Source: an uncultured Treponema sp. (GTDB lineage: Bacteria; Spirochaetota; Spirochaetia; Treponematales; Treponemataceae). Taken from it: a stretch of DNA of 11,578 nucleotides. Each line of letters begins with the position of its first letter. Positions within the stretch are counted from its first letter, which is position 1. The notes under the pieces were generated by a model. The model worked only from the letters and a program-made list of their open reading frames with translations, did no database searches and was not told the origin of the DNA. This document shows, piece after piece, positions 1-5,459 of the stretch. The translations under genes were made by a program, and so were the position numbers. The stretch spans positions 1-11,578 of the forward strand of contig CAKZZR010000226.1 in the NCBI GenBank assembly GCA_937885475.1. Direction: 5' to 3'.

Positions 1-36
1 TAATACCCTTTATACGACGCAAGCGTCGGGGTATTA
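1..36. repeat. Palindromic element at the left edge, possible interspersed repeat
   Basis: Bases 1-8 (TAATACCC) are the exact reverse complement of bases 29-36, and inside them bases 15-20 (CGACGC) pair perfectly with 23-28 across a two-base AA loop. Six bases (9-14) are left unpaired on one side only, giving a long bulged hairpin. No T-run follows, so it is not an ordinary intrinsic terminator. It may continue left of the window. It could be a REP-like interspersed repeat, an RNA 3' structure of the gene to the left, or chance. The palindrome is directly visible; its nature is unknown. Confidence 0.5.
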
Positions 37-72
37 GACCCTCCGCACGAATAAAATAGTTTTTGGGTGAAC

Positions 73-104
73 AAAAGGCGGTTCCGTTTGAAACCGCCTT
101 TTTT
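73..104. terminator. Bidirectional intrinsic terminator after the cyclase-like gene
   Basis: An 11-bp perfect stem (AAAAGGCGGTT at 73-83 with AACCGCCTTTT at 92-102) encloses an 8-base loop. It begins two bases beyond the stop codon of the minus-strand cyclase-like gene. The T-run is longer on the plus strand (six T, 99-104) than on the minus strand (four T), so it probably serves a plus-strand transcript coming from outside the window as well as the minus-strand rnc unit. Confidence 0.8.
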
Positions 105-105
105 G

Positions 106-1416
106 TCATAAGGAAAGCGTAAAAATTCCTTGCCAGCCGTCATCCACGCCGTTCTTTGCATATTTTACGCAACGCCCGGCATAGATGAGAGAAGCTTCAT
201 CAGGAACAAGCTCATTTGCGTACAAAAAGAGACGCTCGGCGTTCTCAAAATCCCTTTTTAGGTACAAACTGAGTGCCGTCTCAAAGTTTGAGAGCGCCTT
301 TTTCAAAAGCTCTCCCGCGCCCAGCTCTGTTCCTACAAGATTGTACAACTGAACAGGGGCATCAAAGCCAGAAACGCGCACCCTGTCAAGCCGCCTTACG
401 ACAAATTCTCCGTTATGCGAGCCAAAATCAACCTCGTTCCACGTTTTTTCAGAAATAAGGACGTTCGTCTTATATACGTCATTAGACTCCTCCAGTCTCA
501 CCGCCAGTTCCCGCGTAACACCCATAGCCCGGTACAGACCGCCACAGTCGCCAAAGTCAAAATCCCCGGAATGAATACCTATGCTAGTCTTGAATTCAAA
601 ATTATGCGCAAGAATCAGCTTTTTATTCAGTTCAGATTGGCATTCCAGCACAGAAAGCGCCGCCTGTACCGCATGAAACGCATGCTCACCGTCCTCCAGC
701 GGCACCCCGAACAAAAATTCCGCATGGTTTCCATCAAAGAACGAAAGCATGCCGCCGCAGTCCGTAACAGCCTGCTTTAAAAGCAAAAAATACGTCCTCA
801 GCGCAAGAAGCAGCGTCGCACAATCAAACGCAGCCGCACCGGAAGCCGTGTTCTCTATGCGGAGCGAAAGCACCGTTCCACGCACCCTTGTATCAGCAGG
901 AAACTCATATCCCTTGCAAAAAAGCATGGCATCGCAGGCAGACCTTGAGACTAGCGGAAGCATGTGGTCATAAAAAAGCCGCCGCATTCTGAAGCGCATT
1001 TCCACAAAAAGGAGCGCGTCAAGCAGAACGCCAGAAAGCACGCAAAACAGCGAACCGCACAACGGCAGATTCATTCCACGCACATAAAAACAATAAAAAT
1101 GAACCAGAACAAGGTCGACAAGCATAAAAACTCGCACCACAACTCGAATCCAAAGCGGAATACGAAGGCAGAACAGCACGAGCGCAAACTCCAGAGCGCA
1201 CGCACAGTACAGCAGCACATCCACGCGAAAACTAACTTCCAAATGCTCAGCGATATACGGAATAAGCGGAGATGTCAGTTCATCAAGGAACAAAAAAAGA
1301 GGAGAAAAAGACAGCGCCAAAAACAGAACGAGGTACACAAAAGCCGCAACGCGCCGCAAAAAAAACATATGTTTTTTCTCATCATCTAAAAAACAGAGTT
1401 CAAGAGGAATTTTCAT
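106..1416 (-). CDS. Membrane protein with degenerate class III adenylate/guanylate cyclase domain
   Basis: A 436-residue protein. About four hydrophobic segments lie in residues 20-140 (roughly 22-44, 65-85, 88-110, 118-138), followed by a class III cyclase homology domain at about 178-360 and a helical, TPR-like tail at 368-420. The fold is recognisable from GG...DGN..EFLFGVPLEDGEHAFHAVQAAL (221-254), SIGIHSG (278-284) and ELAVRLE (303-309). Key catalytic positions differ from the family pattern: the first metal Asp is Arg186, the Gly-Asp of the second metal site is Gly-Asn230, the base-selecting Lys is Phe226 and the transition-state Asn is Glu303; only Arg307 is kept. I infer a catalytically dead cyclase, perhaps a nucleotide sensor or a scaffold. 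It starts three bases after the rnc stop with no clear ribosome site, so it is probably translationally coupled to rnc. Met17 is a possible alternative start, which would remove a short charged N-terminus. Confidence 0.8.
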   Translation of the reverse strand: MKIPLELCFLDDEKKHMFFLRRVAAFVYLVLFLALSFSPLFLFLDELTSPLIPYIAEHLEVSFRVDVLLYCACALEFALVLFCLRIPLWIRVVVRVFMLVDLVLVHFYCFYVRGMNLPLCGSLFCVLSGVLLDALLFVEMRFRMRRLFYDHMLPLVSRSACDAMLFCKGYEFPADTRVRGTVLSLRIENTASGAAAFDCATLLLALRTYFLLLKQAVTDCGGMLSFFDGNHAEFLFGVPLEDGEHAFHAVQAALSVLECQSELNKKLILAHNFEFKTSIGIHSGDFDFGDCGGLYRAMGVTRELAVRLEESNDVYKTNVLISEKTWNEVDFGSHNGEFVVRRLDRVRVSGFDAPVQLYNLVGTELGAGELLKKALSNFETALSLYLKRDFENAERLFLYANELVPDEASLIYAGRCVKYAKNGVDDGWQGIFTLSL

Positions 1417-1419
1417 GTG

Positions 1420-2139
1420 TCAGTGCTCGCTCAGCATGCGGTAGGCAATTTCCGCAGCGCTCTGCTCCGCTTCCTTCTTTGATTTTCCGCTTGCAGGACC
1501 ATAGGTAACGCTGCCCAAATGCACCGCCACGCTGAAAATCTGGTCGTGGTCAGGTCCCGTTTTTGAAACAAGCTCGTATACCGGGCAGGACTTCGCCTTT
1601 TTCTGATATAATTCCTGAAGCAACGTCTTAAAGTCCTTGCCGCCGTAACGCTGAACCTCACGCACCTCCGGAATGATGAACGACTGCACGAATTTACGGG
1701 CGGTCTCGTAGCCGGAATCAAGGTAGCAGGCGCCTATGACAGCCTCCATGCAGTCGGCAAGAATCGCAGGCTTTTCACGCCCGCCACTCATCTCCTCTCC
1801 GTGACCAAGCACGAGCATTTTGTCAATGCCAAGACGGAGCGCCACAGGAGCAAGATATTTTTCGGAAACGACCACGGATTTTATCTTCGCAAGGTCGCCT
1901 TCTTCGTGGTCAGAACTCATATCGCTGTACAAAAAGTCCGCGGTTGCAAGCCCAAGCACGGAATCACCCAAAAATTCAAGGCGCTCGTTATTAAAATATT
2001 TTTCTGAATGATTTTCGTTTGAATAAGAACAGTGGTGAAAGGCAAGATTCAAAAGCTCCAAGTGGCTGAAGCGCAGTCCCGCATTCCGGCAGAAGTTCTG
2101 AAGCTGCTTTTTTCGTTCTGAAGAAATTTGTTCGCTCAT
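1420..2139 (-). CDS. rnc: Ribonuclease III
   Basis: A 239-residue double-strand-specific endoribonuclease that processes rRNA precursors and some mRNAs, acting as a dimer with magnesium. The RNase III signature NERLEFLGDSVL is at 51-62, with Glu55 and Asp59 as active-site residues, and the second acidic pair is Asp129/Glu132 in LADCMEAVIGA. A double-stranded RNA-binding domain fills about 168-237 (KTLLQELYQKK to GKSKKEAEQSAAEIAYRML). The length is normal for the family. There is no Shine-Dalgarno sequence before the ATG; instead a TAGAAT box ends seven bases upstream, suggesting a leaderless transcript. The gene follows acpP as in many bacteria, but an acpP terminator separates the two. The cyclase-like gene follows after three bases. 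Confidence 0.97.
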   Translation of the reverse strand: MSEQISSERKKQLQNFCRNAGLRFSHLELLNLAFHHCSYSNENHSEKYFNNERLEFLGDSVLGLATADFLYSDMSSDHEEGDLAKIKSVVVSEKYLAPVALRLGIDKMLVLGHGEEMSGGREKPAILADCMEAVIGACYLDSGYETARKFVQSFIIPEVREVQRYGGKDFKTLLQELYQKKAKSCPVYELVSKTGPDHDQIFSVAVHLGSVTYGPASGKSKKEAEQSAAEIAYRMLSEH

Positions 2140-2145
2140 CAGGTA

Positions 2146-2174
2146 ATTCTATTTTTAAAATAAAAAAAACACAA
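2146..2174 (-). promoter_or_regulatory. Candidate rnc promoter, placed for leaderless transcription
   Basis: On the minus strand TTGTGT (2174-2169) and TAGAAT (2151-2146) are separated by exactly 17 bases. The start of transcription predicted seven bases after the -10 box falls on 2139, the A of the rnc ATG. The -35 box lies in the 3' arm and T-run of the acpP terminator. The -10 matches five of six consensus bases, the -35 only three of six, so this is suggestive and not proven. Confidence 0.5.
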
Positions 2175-2192
2175 GCGCTAGGCTTGTGTTTT
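2162..2192 (-). terminator. Intrinsic terminator of the rpmF-acpP unit
   Basis: An 11-bp stem (AAAACACAAGC at 2166-2176 with GCTTGTGTTTT at 2182-2192) has a five-base loop. Read on the minus strand, it is followed by an eight-T run (2169-2162), whereas the plus strand has only four T. It sits 16 bases after the acpP stop, so it ends minus-strand transcripts from rpmF-acpP. Confidence 0.85.
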
Positions 2193-2208
2193 ATGAAATC
2201 AACAGTCC

Positions 2209-2442
2209 TTACTGTGCCGACTTGATGAAATCGTAAGCATCGCGAACAGTTTCAAATTCGTTAGCCTTTTCATCCGGAATGCTTACGCCGAGTTCTTCCT
2301 CGATTGCGTAAACAAGCTCATAAGTGTCAAGGCTGTCTGCGCCAAGATCACCACGGAATGATGAATCAAGAGTAATCTTTGATGCATCAATGTCCAGCTT
2401 TTCAGCAATAAGTTTCTGGATTTTTTCAAACAATTCGTCCAT
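2209..2442 (-). CDS. acpP: Acyl carrier protein
   Basis: A 77-residue acidic protein that carries growing acyl chains in type II fatty acid synthesis on a 4'-phosphopantetheine arm. The attachment site is Ser37 in GADSLDTYELV (34-44), preceded by the usual DLG. Helix II (36-51) contains the acidic recognition surface EEELG. The length is typical. A good ribosome site (AGGGAG, complement of 2449-2454) lies six bases before the ATG. It follows rpmF by 15 bases and is followed by a terminator. coaD, whose product is the precursor of its prosthetic group, is two genes upstream. Confidence 0.98.
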   Translation of the reverse strand: MDELFEKIQKLIAEKLDIDASKITLDSSFRGDLGADSLDTYELVYAIEEELGVSIPDEKANEFETVRDAYDFIKSAQ

Positions 2443-2457
2443 TTTTTTCTCCCTATA

Positions 2458-2646
2458 TTAGCCGTTTGTTTCAGGTGTCATAACCTGGCGTCCGCGGTAA
2501 AAACCGCACTTCGGACAAACACGATGAGCCTGAATAAGATTTCCGCAGTTGTTGCACTCAACAAGCTGTGGAGCTTCCAGTTTCATATTGATTGTCTGAC
2601 GTCTTTTTGTAACGGCTTTAGATGTTTTGGATCTAGGTACTGCCAT
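2458..2646 (-). CDS. rpmF: Large ribosomal subunit protein bL32
   Basis: A 62-residue protein of the large ribosomal subunit. The N-terminus MAVPRSKTSKAVTKRRQT is typical of bL32, and a zinc ribbon is formed by Cys31-x2-Cys34 and Cys44-x2-Cys47, so this is the zinc-binding (C+) form. The ribosome site GTGAGG (complement of 2655-2660) is eight bases from the start. It is the first gene of a two-gene unit with acpP; the plsX and fab genes found between these two in many bacteria are absent here. Confidence 0.97.
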   Translation of the reverse strand: MAVPRSKTSKAVTKRRQTINMKLEAPQLVECNNCGNLIQAHRVCPKCGFYRGRQVMTPETNG

Positions 2647-2692
2647 TTATAAAACCTCACTTAATTAGATACTATCTGATTTACTGCGGTCT

Positions 2693-2722
2693 ATAATACA
2701 ACAGTTCCAATCAGGTTGTCAA
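2693..2722 (-). promoter_or_regulatory. Proximal rpmF-acpP promoter
   Basis: On the minus strand a perfect TTGACA (2722-2717) and TATTAT (2698-2693) are 18 bases apart, a sigma-70-type match, with the start of transcription expected near 2686 and a leader of about 40 bases to rpmF. Confidence 0.65.
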
Positions 2723-2725
2723 TAA

Positions 2726-2753
2726 AGTATAACATATTATAAAAAATTGTCAA
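2726..2753 (-). promoter_or_regulatory. Distal rpmF-acpP promoter
   Basis: On the minus strand a perfect TTGACA (2753-2748) and TATACT (2731-2726) are 16 bases apart. It begins four bases beyond the coaD stop codon, so rpmF-acpP can be expressed independently of coaD. Together with the proximal promoter it forms a tandem pair about 31 bases apart, as expected for a highly expressed ribosomal protein gene. Confidence 0.7.
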
Positions 2754-2756
2754 ACA

Positions 2757-3236
2757 CTATTTTTTATACTTCAGCTCAAGCGCCTTGCGCACGACTTCGG
2801 GCACCATCTGAGACACGTCGCCTCCAAATTCCGCAAGCTCCTTTATGGCACTTGACTTAAGGACGATGTAGCGCTGCTCTGTTGGAATAAAGAGCGTCTC
2901 TATATTCGCATTCAGATTGTGATTCATCAGGGAAAGGTCAAATTCATAAGAAAAGTCAATGGTATTGCGGATTCCGCGCAAAAGGACGTTAGCACCGCTT
3001 TTCTGCGCATAATCCACAATCAGCCCGGAATACGTATGCACGCAAACATTCTTGTATGGACGCACCAGTTCGCAGAGCATGGAACGCCGCTCCTCCTCAG
3101 AAAAAAGGCAGCGCTTGCTCTTGTTGACCGCAATCACAACGTCAAGCTCGTCAAAAAGACGGGACGCCCGCTGAATGATGTTTATGTGTCCGTTCGTCGG
3201 CGGATCAAAAGATCCCGGAAAAATCGCTTTGCTCAT
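2757..3236 (-). CDS. coaD: Phosphopantetheine adenylyltransferase
   Basis: A 159-residue cytosolic enzyme of coenzyme A synthesis that transfers AMP from ATP to 4'-phosphopantetheine, giving dephospho-CoA. It is a nucleotidyltransferase-fold protein: PGSFDPPTNGH at 7-17 contains the T-x-G-H motif (Thr14 to His17), RGIRNTIDFSYEF is at 87-99, and the C-terminal ATP-contact region is KSSAIKELAEFGGDVS (127-142). The length is standard and the start is fixed by the family N-terminus. No Shine-Dalgarno sequence precedes the ATG, only eight T and a TAGA stretch that may belong to a -10 box. It diverges from the lipoprotein gene across 55 bases. Confidence 0.97.
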   Translation of the reverse strand: MSKAIFPGSFDPPTNGHINIIQRASRLFDELDVVIAVNKSKRCLFSEEERRSMLCELVRPYKNVCVHTYSGLIVDYAQKSGANVLLRGIRNTIDFSYEFDLSLMNHNLNANIETLFIPTEQRYIVLKSSAIKELAEFGGDVSQMVPEVVRKALELKYKK

Positions 3237-3242
3237 AAAAAA

Positions 3243-3271
3243 AATCTACTTCGTTTGACGAAAAGATACAA
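3243..3271 (-). promoter_or_regulatory. Candidate coaD promoter, placed for leaderless transcription
   Basis: On the minus strand TTGTAT (3271-3266) and TAGATT (3248-3243) are exactly 17 bases apart, and seven bases after the -10 lies 3236, the A of the coaD ATG. The match to consensus is partial (three and four of six). A competing -10, TATAAT at 3284-3279, would give a leader of about 36 bases, but I see no good -35 for it. Confidence 0.4.
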
Positions 3272-3283
3272 GAGATGTATTAT
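3255..3283 (+). promoter_or_regulatory. Promoter of the lipoprotein gene, nearly leaderless
   Basis: TTGACG (3255-3260) and TATTAT (3278-3283) are 17 bases apart, a strong sigma-70-type match. The expected start of transcription, near 3290, is two bases before the ATG at 3292. The core overlaps the candidate coaD promoter on the other strand. The -35 sits in a small inverted repeat (TTCGT-3-ACGAA, 3250-3262). Confidence 0.65.
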
Positions 3284-3291
3284 AGCAATAT

Positions 3292-3849
3292 ATGAAGAAA
3301 TTAATCTTTTTGCTTTTGCTCATTTCCTTCACAGCCTGCAACTCCACAAAGAAGCAGGAGCCTCTGCCGCAGGAGCCGGTACCGCAGGTTTCAGAACCGG
3401 TGCAGCAGTCAGCCGACGAGGAATTCAACCGTTCCACCGCAAACGTCTCTATCTCAAAGGAAGAATTCATCTCCGACAAGAGCGAGATTCTGAGGATAAT
3501 CGCAAGCCTTTCAGAAATAATGACGGACTACAACTTTGACGGCTGGCTGAAATATATTGACAACGAATCCGTTCAGTATTGGTCAAATCCAAAGAACCTC
3601 AAGAACGCCTCAAAACGGCTTCCATATAAAAACCAGGCGCTGAACAATATCAACGACTACTTCCGACTGGTGTTCGTTCCATCAAGGAAGGGACGTTCCG
3701 TAGAGGAAATCCGCTACATTTCCCGCGACAGCGTAAAAGCCGTAGAAGTACGCGACGAGGAGGACGGACCGCGCGACGTCGTTTATTACAATTTTGTAAA
3801 GGTGAACGACAAATGGATGGTAAAAATTCCGCCGCTTCAGTCAAATTAA
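3292..3849 (+). CDS. Hypothetical lipoprotein, possible NTF2-like domain
   Basis: A 185-residue exported protein I cannot name. The signal is MKKLIFLLLLISFTAC; Cys16 is the likely lipidated residue, with FTA before it fitting the relaxed spirochaetal lipobox. A proline- and glutamine-rich spacer (21-45, EPLPQEPVPQ) follows. The folded part (about 53-182) begins with a helix, has an aromatic-rich middle (YNFDGWLKYIDNESVQYW, 80-97) and ends with alternating strands closing in VYYNFVKVNDKWMVKIPP, which resembles NTF2-like or DUF4878-type lipoproteins; this is an impression of pattern only. The start is forced: an in-frame TAG lies at 3283-3285 and this is the first ATG after it. There is no ribosome binding site within range. 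The HEAT-repeat gene follows 72 bases later on the same strand. Confidence 0.8.
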   Translation: MKKLIFLLLLISFTACNSTKKQEPLPQEPVPQVSEPVQQSADEEFNRSTANVSISKEEFISDKSEILRIIASLSEIMTDYNFDGWLKYIDNESVQYWSNPKNLKNASKRLPYKNQALNNINDYFRLVFVPSRKGRSVEEIRYISRDSVKAVEVRDEEDGPRDVVYYNFVKVNDKWMVKIPPLQSN

Positions 3850-3921
3850 AAGATTTACTATAGAAATATTGAAGAAATGCCGATATACTATGTATTGAAC
3901 TGTATTTTCAGGAGAAAATAA

Positions 3922-4662
3922 ATGATATTGATAAAAAAAGCACTTTTTGCAGCAGGTCTTCTTTCGGTTGCCGCATCCTGTTTCGCACAGGAGCAGCAGG
4001 TTCAGAAGCAGGAAAGCCAGAAAAAATCCGAAAGCTCCGTTGAAGACGAATACCTGAGCGACGTGGATGGTGTCGTCATCCTCAGTCTCGCTCAGTCCGA
4101 CGAATATGAAAACAAGCTCGTTGCCATGCAGTTCCTTGAGGACGCAGTTGAGAATGGCACGACGAACGCTGACATAATGAAGGCGCTTAACCAGCTGGCA
4201 GGAGAAGGAGTTTCTTCCCAGTCCCGCACGAACGGACGTCTGATGAATAACTATCCGGACATCCGCCGCCGTGCCTGCCTAGCGCTCGGAAAAGTCAAGA
4301 CAGAGGAAGCAAAAACTTACCTTGTGAAGGTTACGCTCGCAGAAACAGAGCCTTCGGTAATCGCCGCTGCCGTAAATTCCCTTGGAGAAATCGGTATCAA
4401 CGGAAACGATGAGGTTGTGGATGCAATCTCCTATGCGAACCGCCGCAACCAAATTCTGAATCCTACGAGTTCCCTTGCATTTGAGGTCGTAGCCGCATAC
4501 GAAAAGCTTGCCGAAACGACGACGAACAAAAAAATCATCATCGACTCGCTCACCAAGATTGCGGCCGACTACCACTACGTTACGCCGGTGCGCACAAAGG
4601 CGATGAAGGTTTTGAAATCCCTTAACGAGAGCGGCTCCTCAAACTCTTCAGAAAAGAAATAA
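3922..4662 (+). CDS. Exported HEAT-repeat protein of unknown function
   Basis: A 246-residue protein with an N-terminal signal (MILIKKALFAAGLLSVAASCFA). Cleavage may follow Ala22, or Cys20 may be lipidated (AASC); the sequence does not decide. A charged Gln/Lys/Ser/Glu-rich stretch (23-45) is followed by helical repeats over about 48-235. The clearest HEAT/armadillo-type unit is DIRRRACLALGKVKTEEAKTYLVKVT then PSVIAAAVNSLGEIG (about 114-159), with the usual Asp-x-x-x-Arg-x-x-Ala start. Such repeats are protein-binding scaffolds, so an envelope adaptor role is likely, but no partner is evident. The ribosome site AGGAG (3910-3914) is seven bases before the ATG. Only a TATACT box (3884-3889) without a good -35 is seen upstream, so it may be read from the lipoprotein promoter. 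A strong terminator follows. Confidence 0.82.
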   Translation: MILIKKALFAAGLLSVAASCFAQEQQVQKQESQKKSESSVEDEYLSDVDGVVILSLAQSDEYENKLVAMQFLEDAVENGTTNADIMKALNQLAGEGVSSQSRTNGRLMNNYPDIRRRACLALGKVKTEEAKTYLVKVTLAETEPSVIAAAVNSLGEIGINGNDEVVDAISYANRRNQILNPTSSLAFEVVAAYEKLAETTTNKKIIIDSLTKIAADYHYVTPVRTKAMKVLKSLNESGSSNSSEKK

Positions 4663-4670
4663 TTGAAATG

Positions 4671-4699
4671 GGCTGACACTTGTGCCAGCCTTTTTTTTT
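4671..4699 (+). terminator. Intrinsic terminator after the HEAT-repeat gene
   Basis: GGCTG (4671-4675) pairs with CAGCC (4686-4690); inside, one A-C mismatch is followed by CAC/GTG pairing around a tiny loop. Nine T (4691-4699) follow directly. It lies eight bases after the stop codon and ends the lipoprotein-HEAT unit before maf. Confidence 0.88.
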
Positions 4700-4702
4700 A
4701 TT

Positions 4703-4719
4703 CACAGAAGAAATCTGTG
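4703..4719 (+). other. Small hairpin in the maf upstream region
   Basis: CACAGA (4703-4708) and TCTGTG (4714-4719) form a six-base perfect inverted repeat with a five-base loop, between the HEAT terminator and maf. It could be an operator or chance. A TATAAA box (4740-4745) lies further on, without a convincing -35. Confidence 0.3.
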
Positions 4720-4761
4720 CCACATTCAAAAAAAAACATTATAAAAAAACGGAAAAAAAAT

Positions 4762-5352
4762 ATGGAACCAATAATTTTAGCGTCTGCTTCGCCCAGACGA
4801 CAGGAAATACTCAAGCTTCTGAACATTCCGTTCAGAGTCATCATGCCGAACATTGACGAAACGATAACCGCTGCCGTAGACACAGAGGAGATTCCGGAAT
4901 TTCTTGCGCGGGAGAAGGTTTCTGCCGTAATCCATTCCCTTCCTCCTCAGCAGGAGATACAATGGGTTCTTGGAGCGGACACCGTCATTGAAAAGAATGG
5001 AAAAATCTATGGAAAGCCGGAGGACGAGGCTCAAGCAGAAGCATTCCTCCGCGAATTCTCAGGCTCCACGCATAACGTGCTTACCGCAGTAGTGCTGTAC
5101 AACGGCAGAAAGAAACTGACGACATCGCGCCTTGCAAAAACGAGCGTTACGTTCACCGAACTGTCCGACGAGGAAATTCAATGGTACCTTGACACCGGAG
5201 AATGGCACGGCGCTGCGGGCGGCTACCGCATTCAGAGCCTCGCCAGCTGCTTCATCAGGAAAATCGAAGGCTCGCAGAGCTGTGTAACCGGCTTGCCTAT
5301 TTTTGAGCTTTATGATATTTTAAAGGAGCAGGGCTATTCGCTTTTAGTCTAG
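4762..5352 (+). CDS. maf: Maf-like nucleoside triphosphate pyrophosphatase (dTTP/UTP type)
   Basis: A 196-residue cytosolic house-cleaning enzyme that hydrolyses non-canonical or surplus nucleoside triphosphates to monophosphate and pyrophosphate. The start motif is ASASPRRQEIL (7-17), the catalytic Asp is in GADTVI (71-76, Asp73) and GKP is at 84-86. The family C-terminal block is AGGYRIQSLASCFIRKIEGSQSCVTGLP (152-179). Arg12, Lys52 and Gln158 match the residues that mark the YhdE (dTTP/UTP) subgroup rather than the YceF (7-methyl-GTP) subgroup. An in-frame TTG at 4663 would place the terminator inside the gene, so I use the ATG at 4762, which gives the usual family N-terminus; a weak GGAA lies seven bases before it. 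Confidence 0.93.
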   Translation: MEPIILASASPRRQEILKLLNIPFRVIMPNIDETITAAVDTEEIPEFLAREKVSAVIHSLPPQQEIQWVLGADTVIEKNGKIYGKPEDEAQAEAFLREFSGSTHNVLTAVVLYNGRKKLTTSRLAKTSVTFTELSDEEIQWYLDTGEWHGAAGGYRIQSLASCFIRKIEGSQSCVTGLPIFELYDILKEQGYSLLV

Positions 5353-5358
5353 CTCTGC

Positions 5359-5443
5359 CGGATTATTTTAATCCGAACATCATCCGGGCAAAAGACCGCT
5401 TTTGCTACGAGAAAAAGAGTACGGGGTAAGACGAAATCTTACC
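5359..5443 (+). promoter_or_regulatory. Structured rpsB leader with three hairpins
   Basis: The 107 bases between maf and rpsB hold three perfect seven-base stems: CGGATTA/TAATCCG (5359-5365, 5369-5375), GCAAAAG/CTTTTGC (5388-5394, 5399-5405) and GGTAAGA/TCTTACC (5425-5431, 5437-5443). The last ends four bases before the AAGGAG ribosome site. The first stem competes with a second pairing of GCCGGAT (5357-5363) to ATCCGGGC (5382-5389, one bulged G), so two folds are mutually exclusive. No T-run follows any stem, so this is not a terminator. Autogenous control by S2 is known for rpsB leaders in other bacteria; here it is an inference. I find no convincing promoter nearby. Confidence 0.55.
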
Positions 5444-5459
5444 AGTGAAGGAGACACTC

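Noticed and set aside
964..1389. A 141-residue plus-strand open frame
   Set aside because: It is antisense to the cyclase-like gene, has a Lys/Arg/Gln/His-rich composition typical of antisense frames, and has no recognisable domain or ribosome site.
2919..3539. A 206-residue plus-strand open frame spanning coaD and the lipoprotein gene
   Set aside because: It runs antisense to coaD and out of frame through the lipoprotein gene, both well supported, and shows no family pattern.
4663..4761. Extension of maf upstream to a TTG
   Set aside because: The added 33 residues would be encoded by the HEAT-gene terminator and an A-rich stretch; the family N-terminus begins at the ATG at 4762.
5303..5369. 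Possible rpsB promoters such as TTGAGC or CTTTTA with downstream AT-rich boxes
   Set aside because: No -35/-10 pair with proper spacing was found; the matches are too weak to list.
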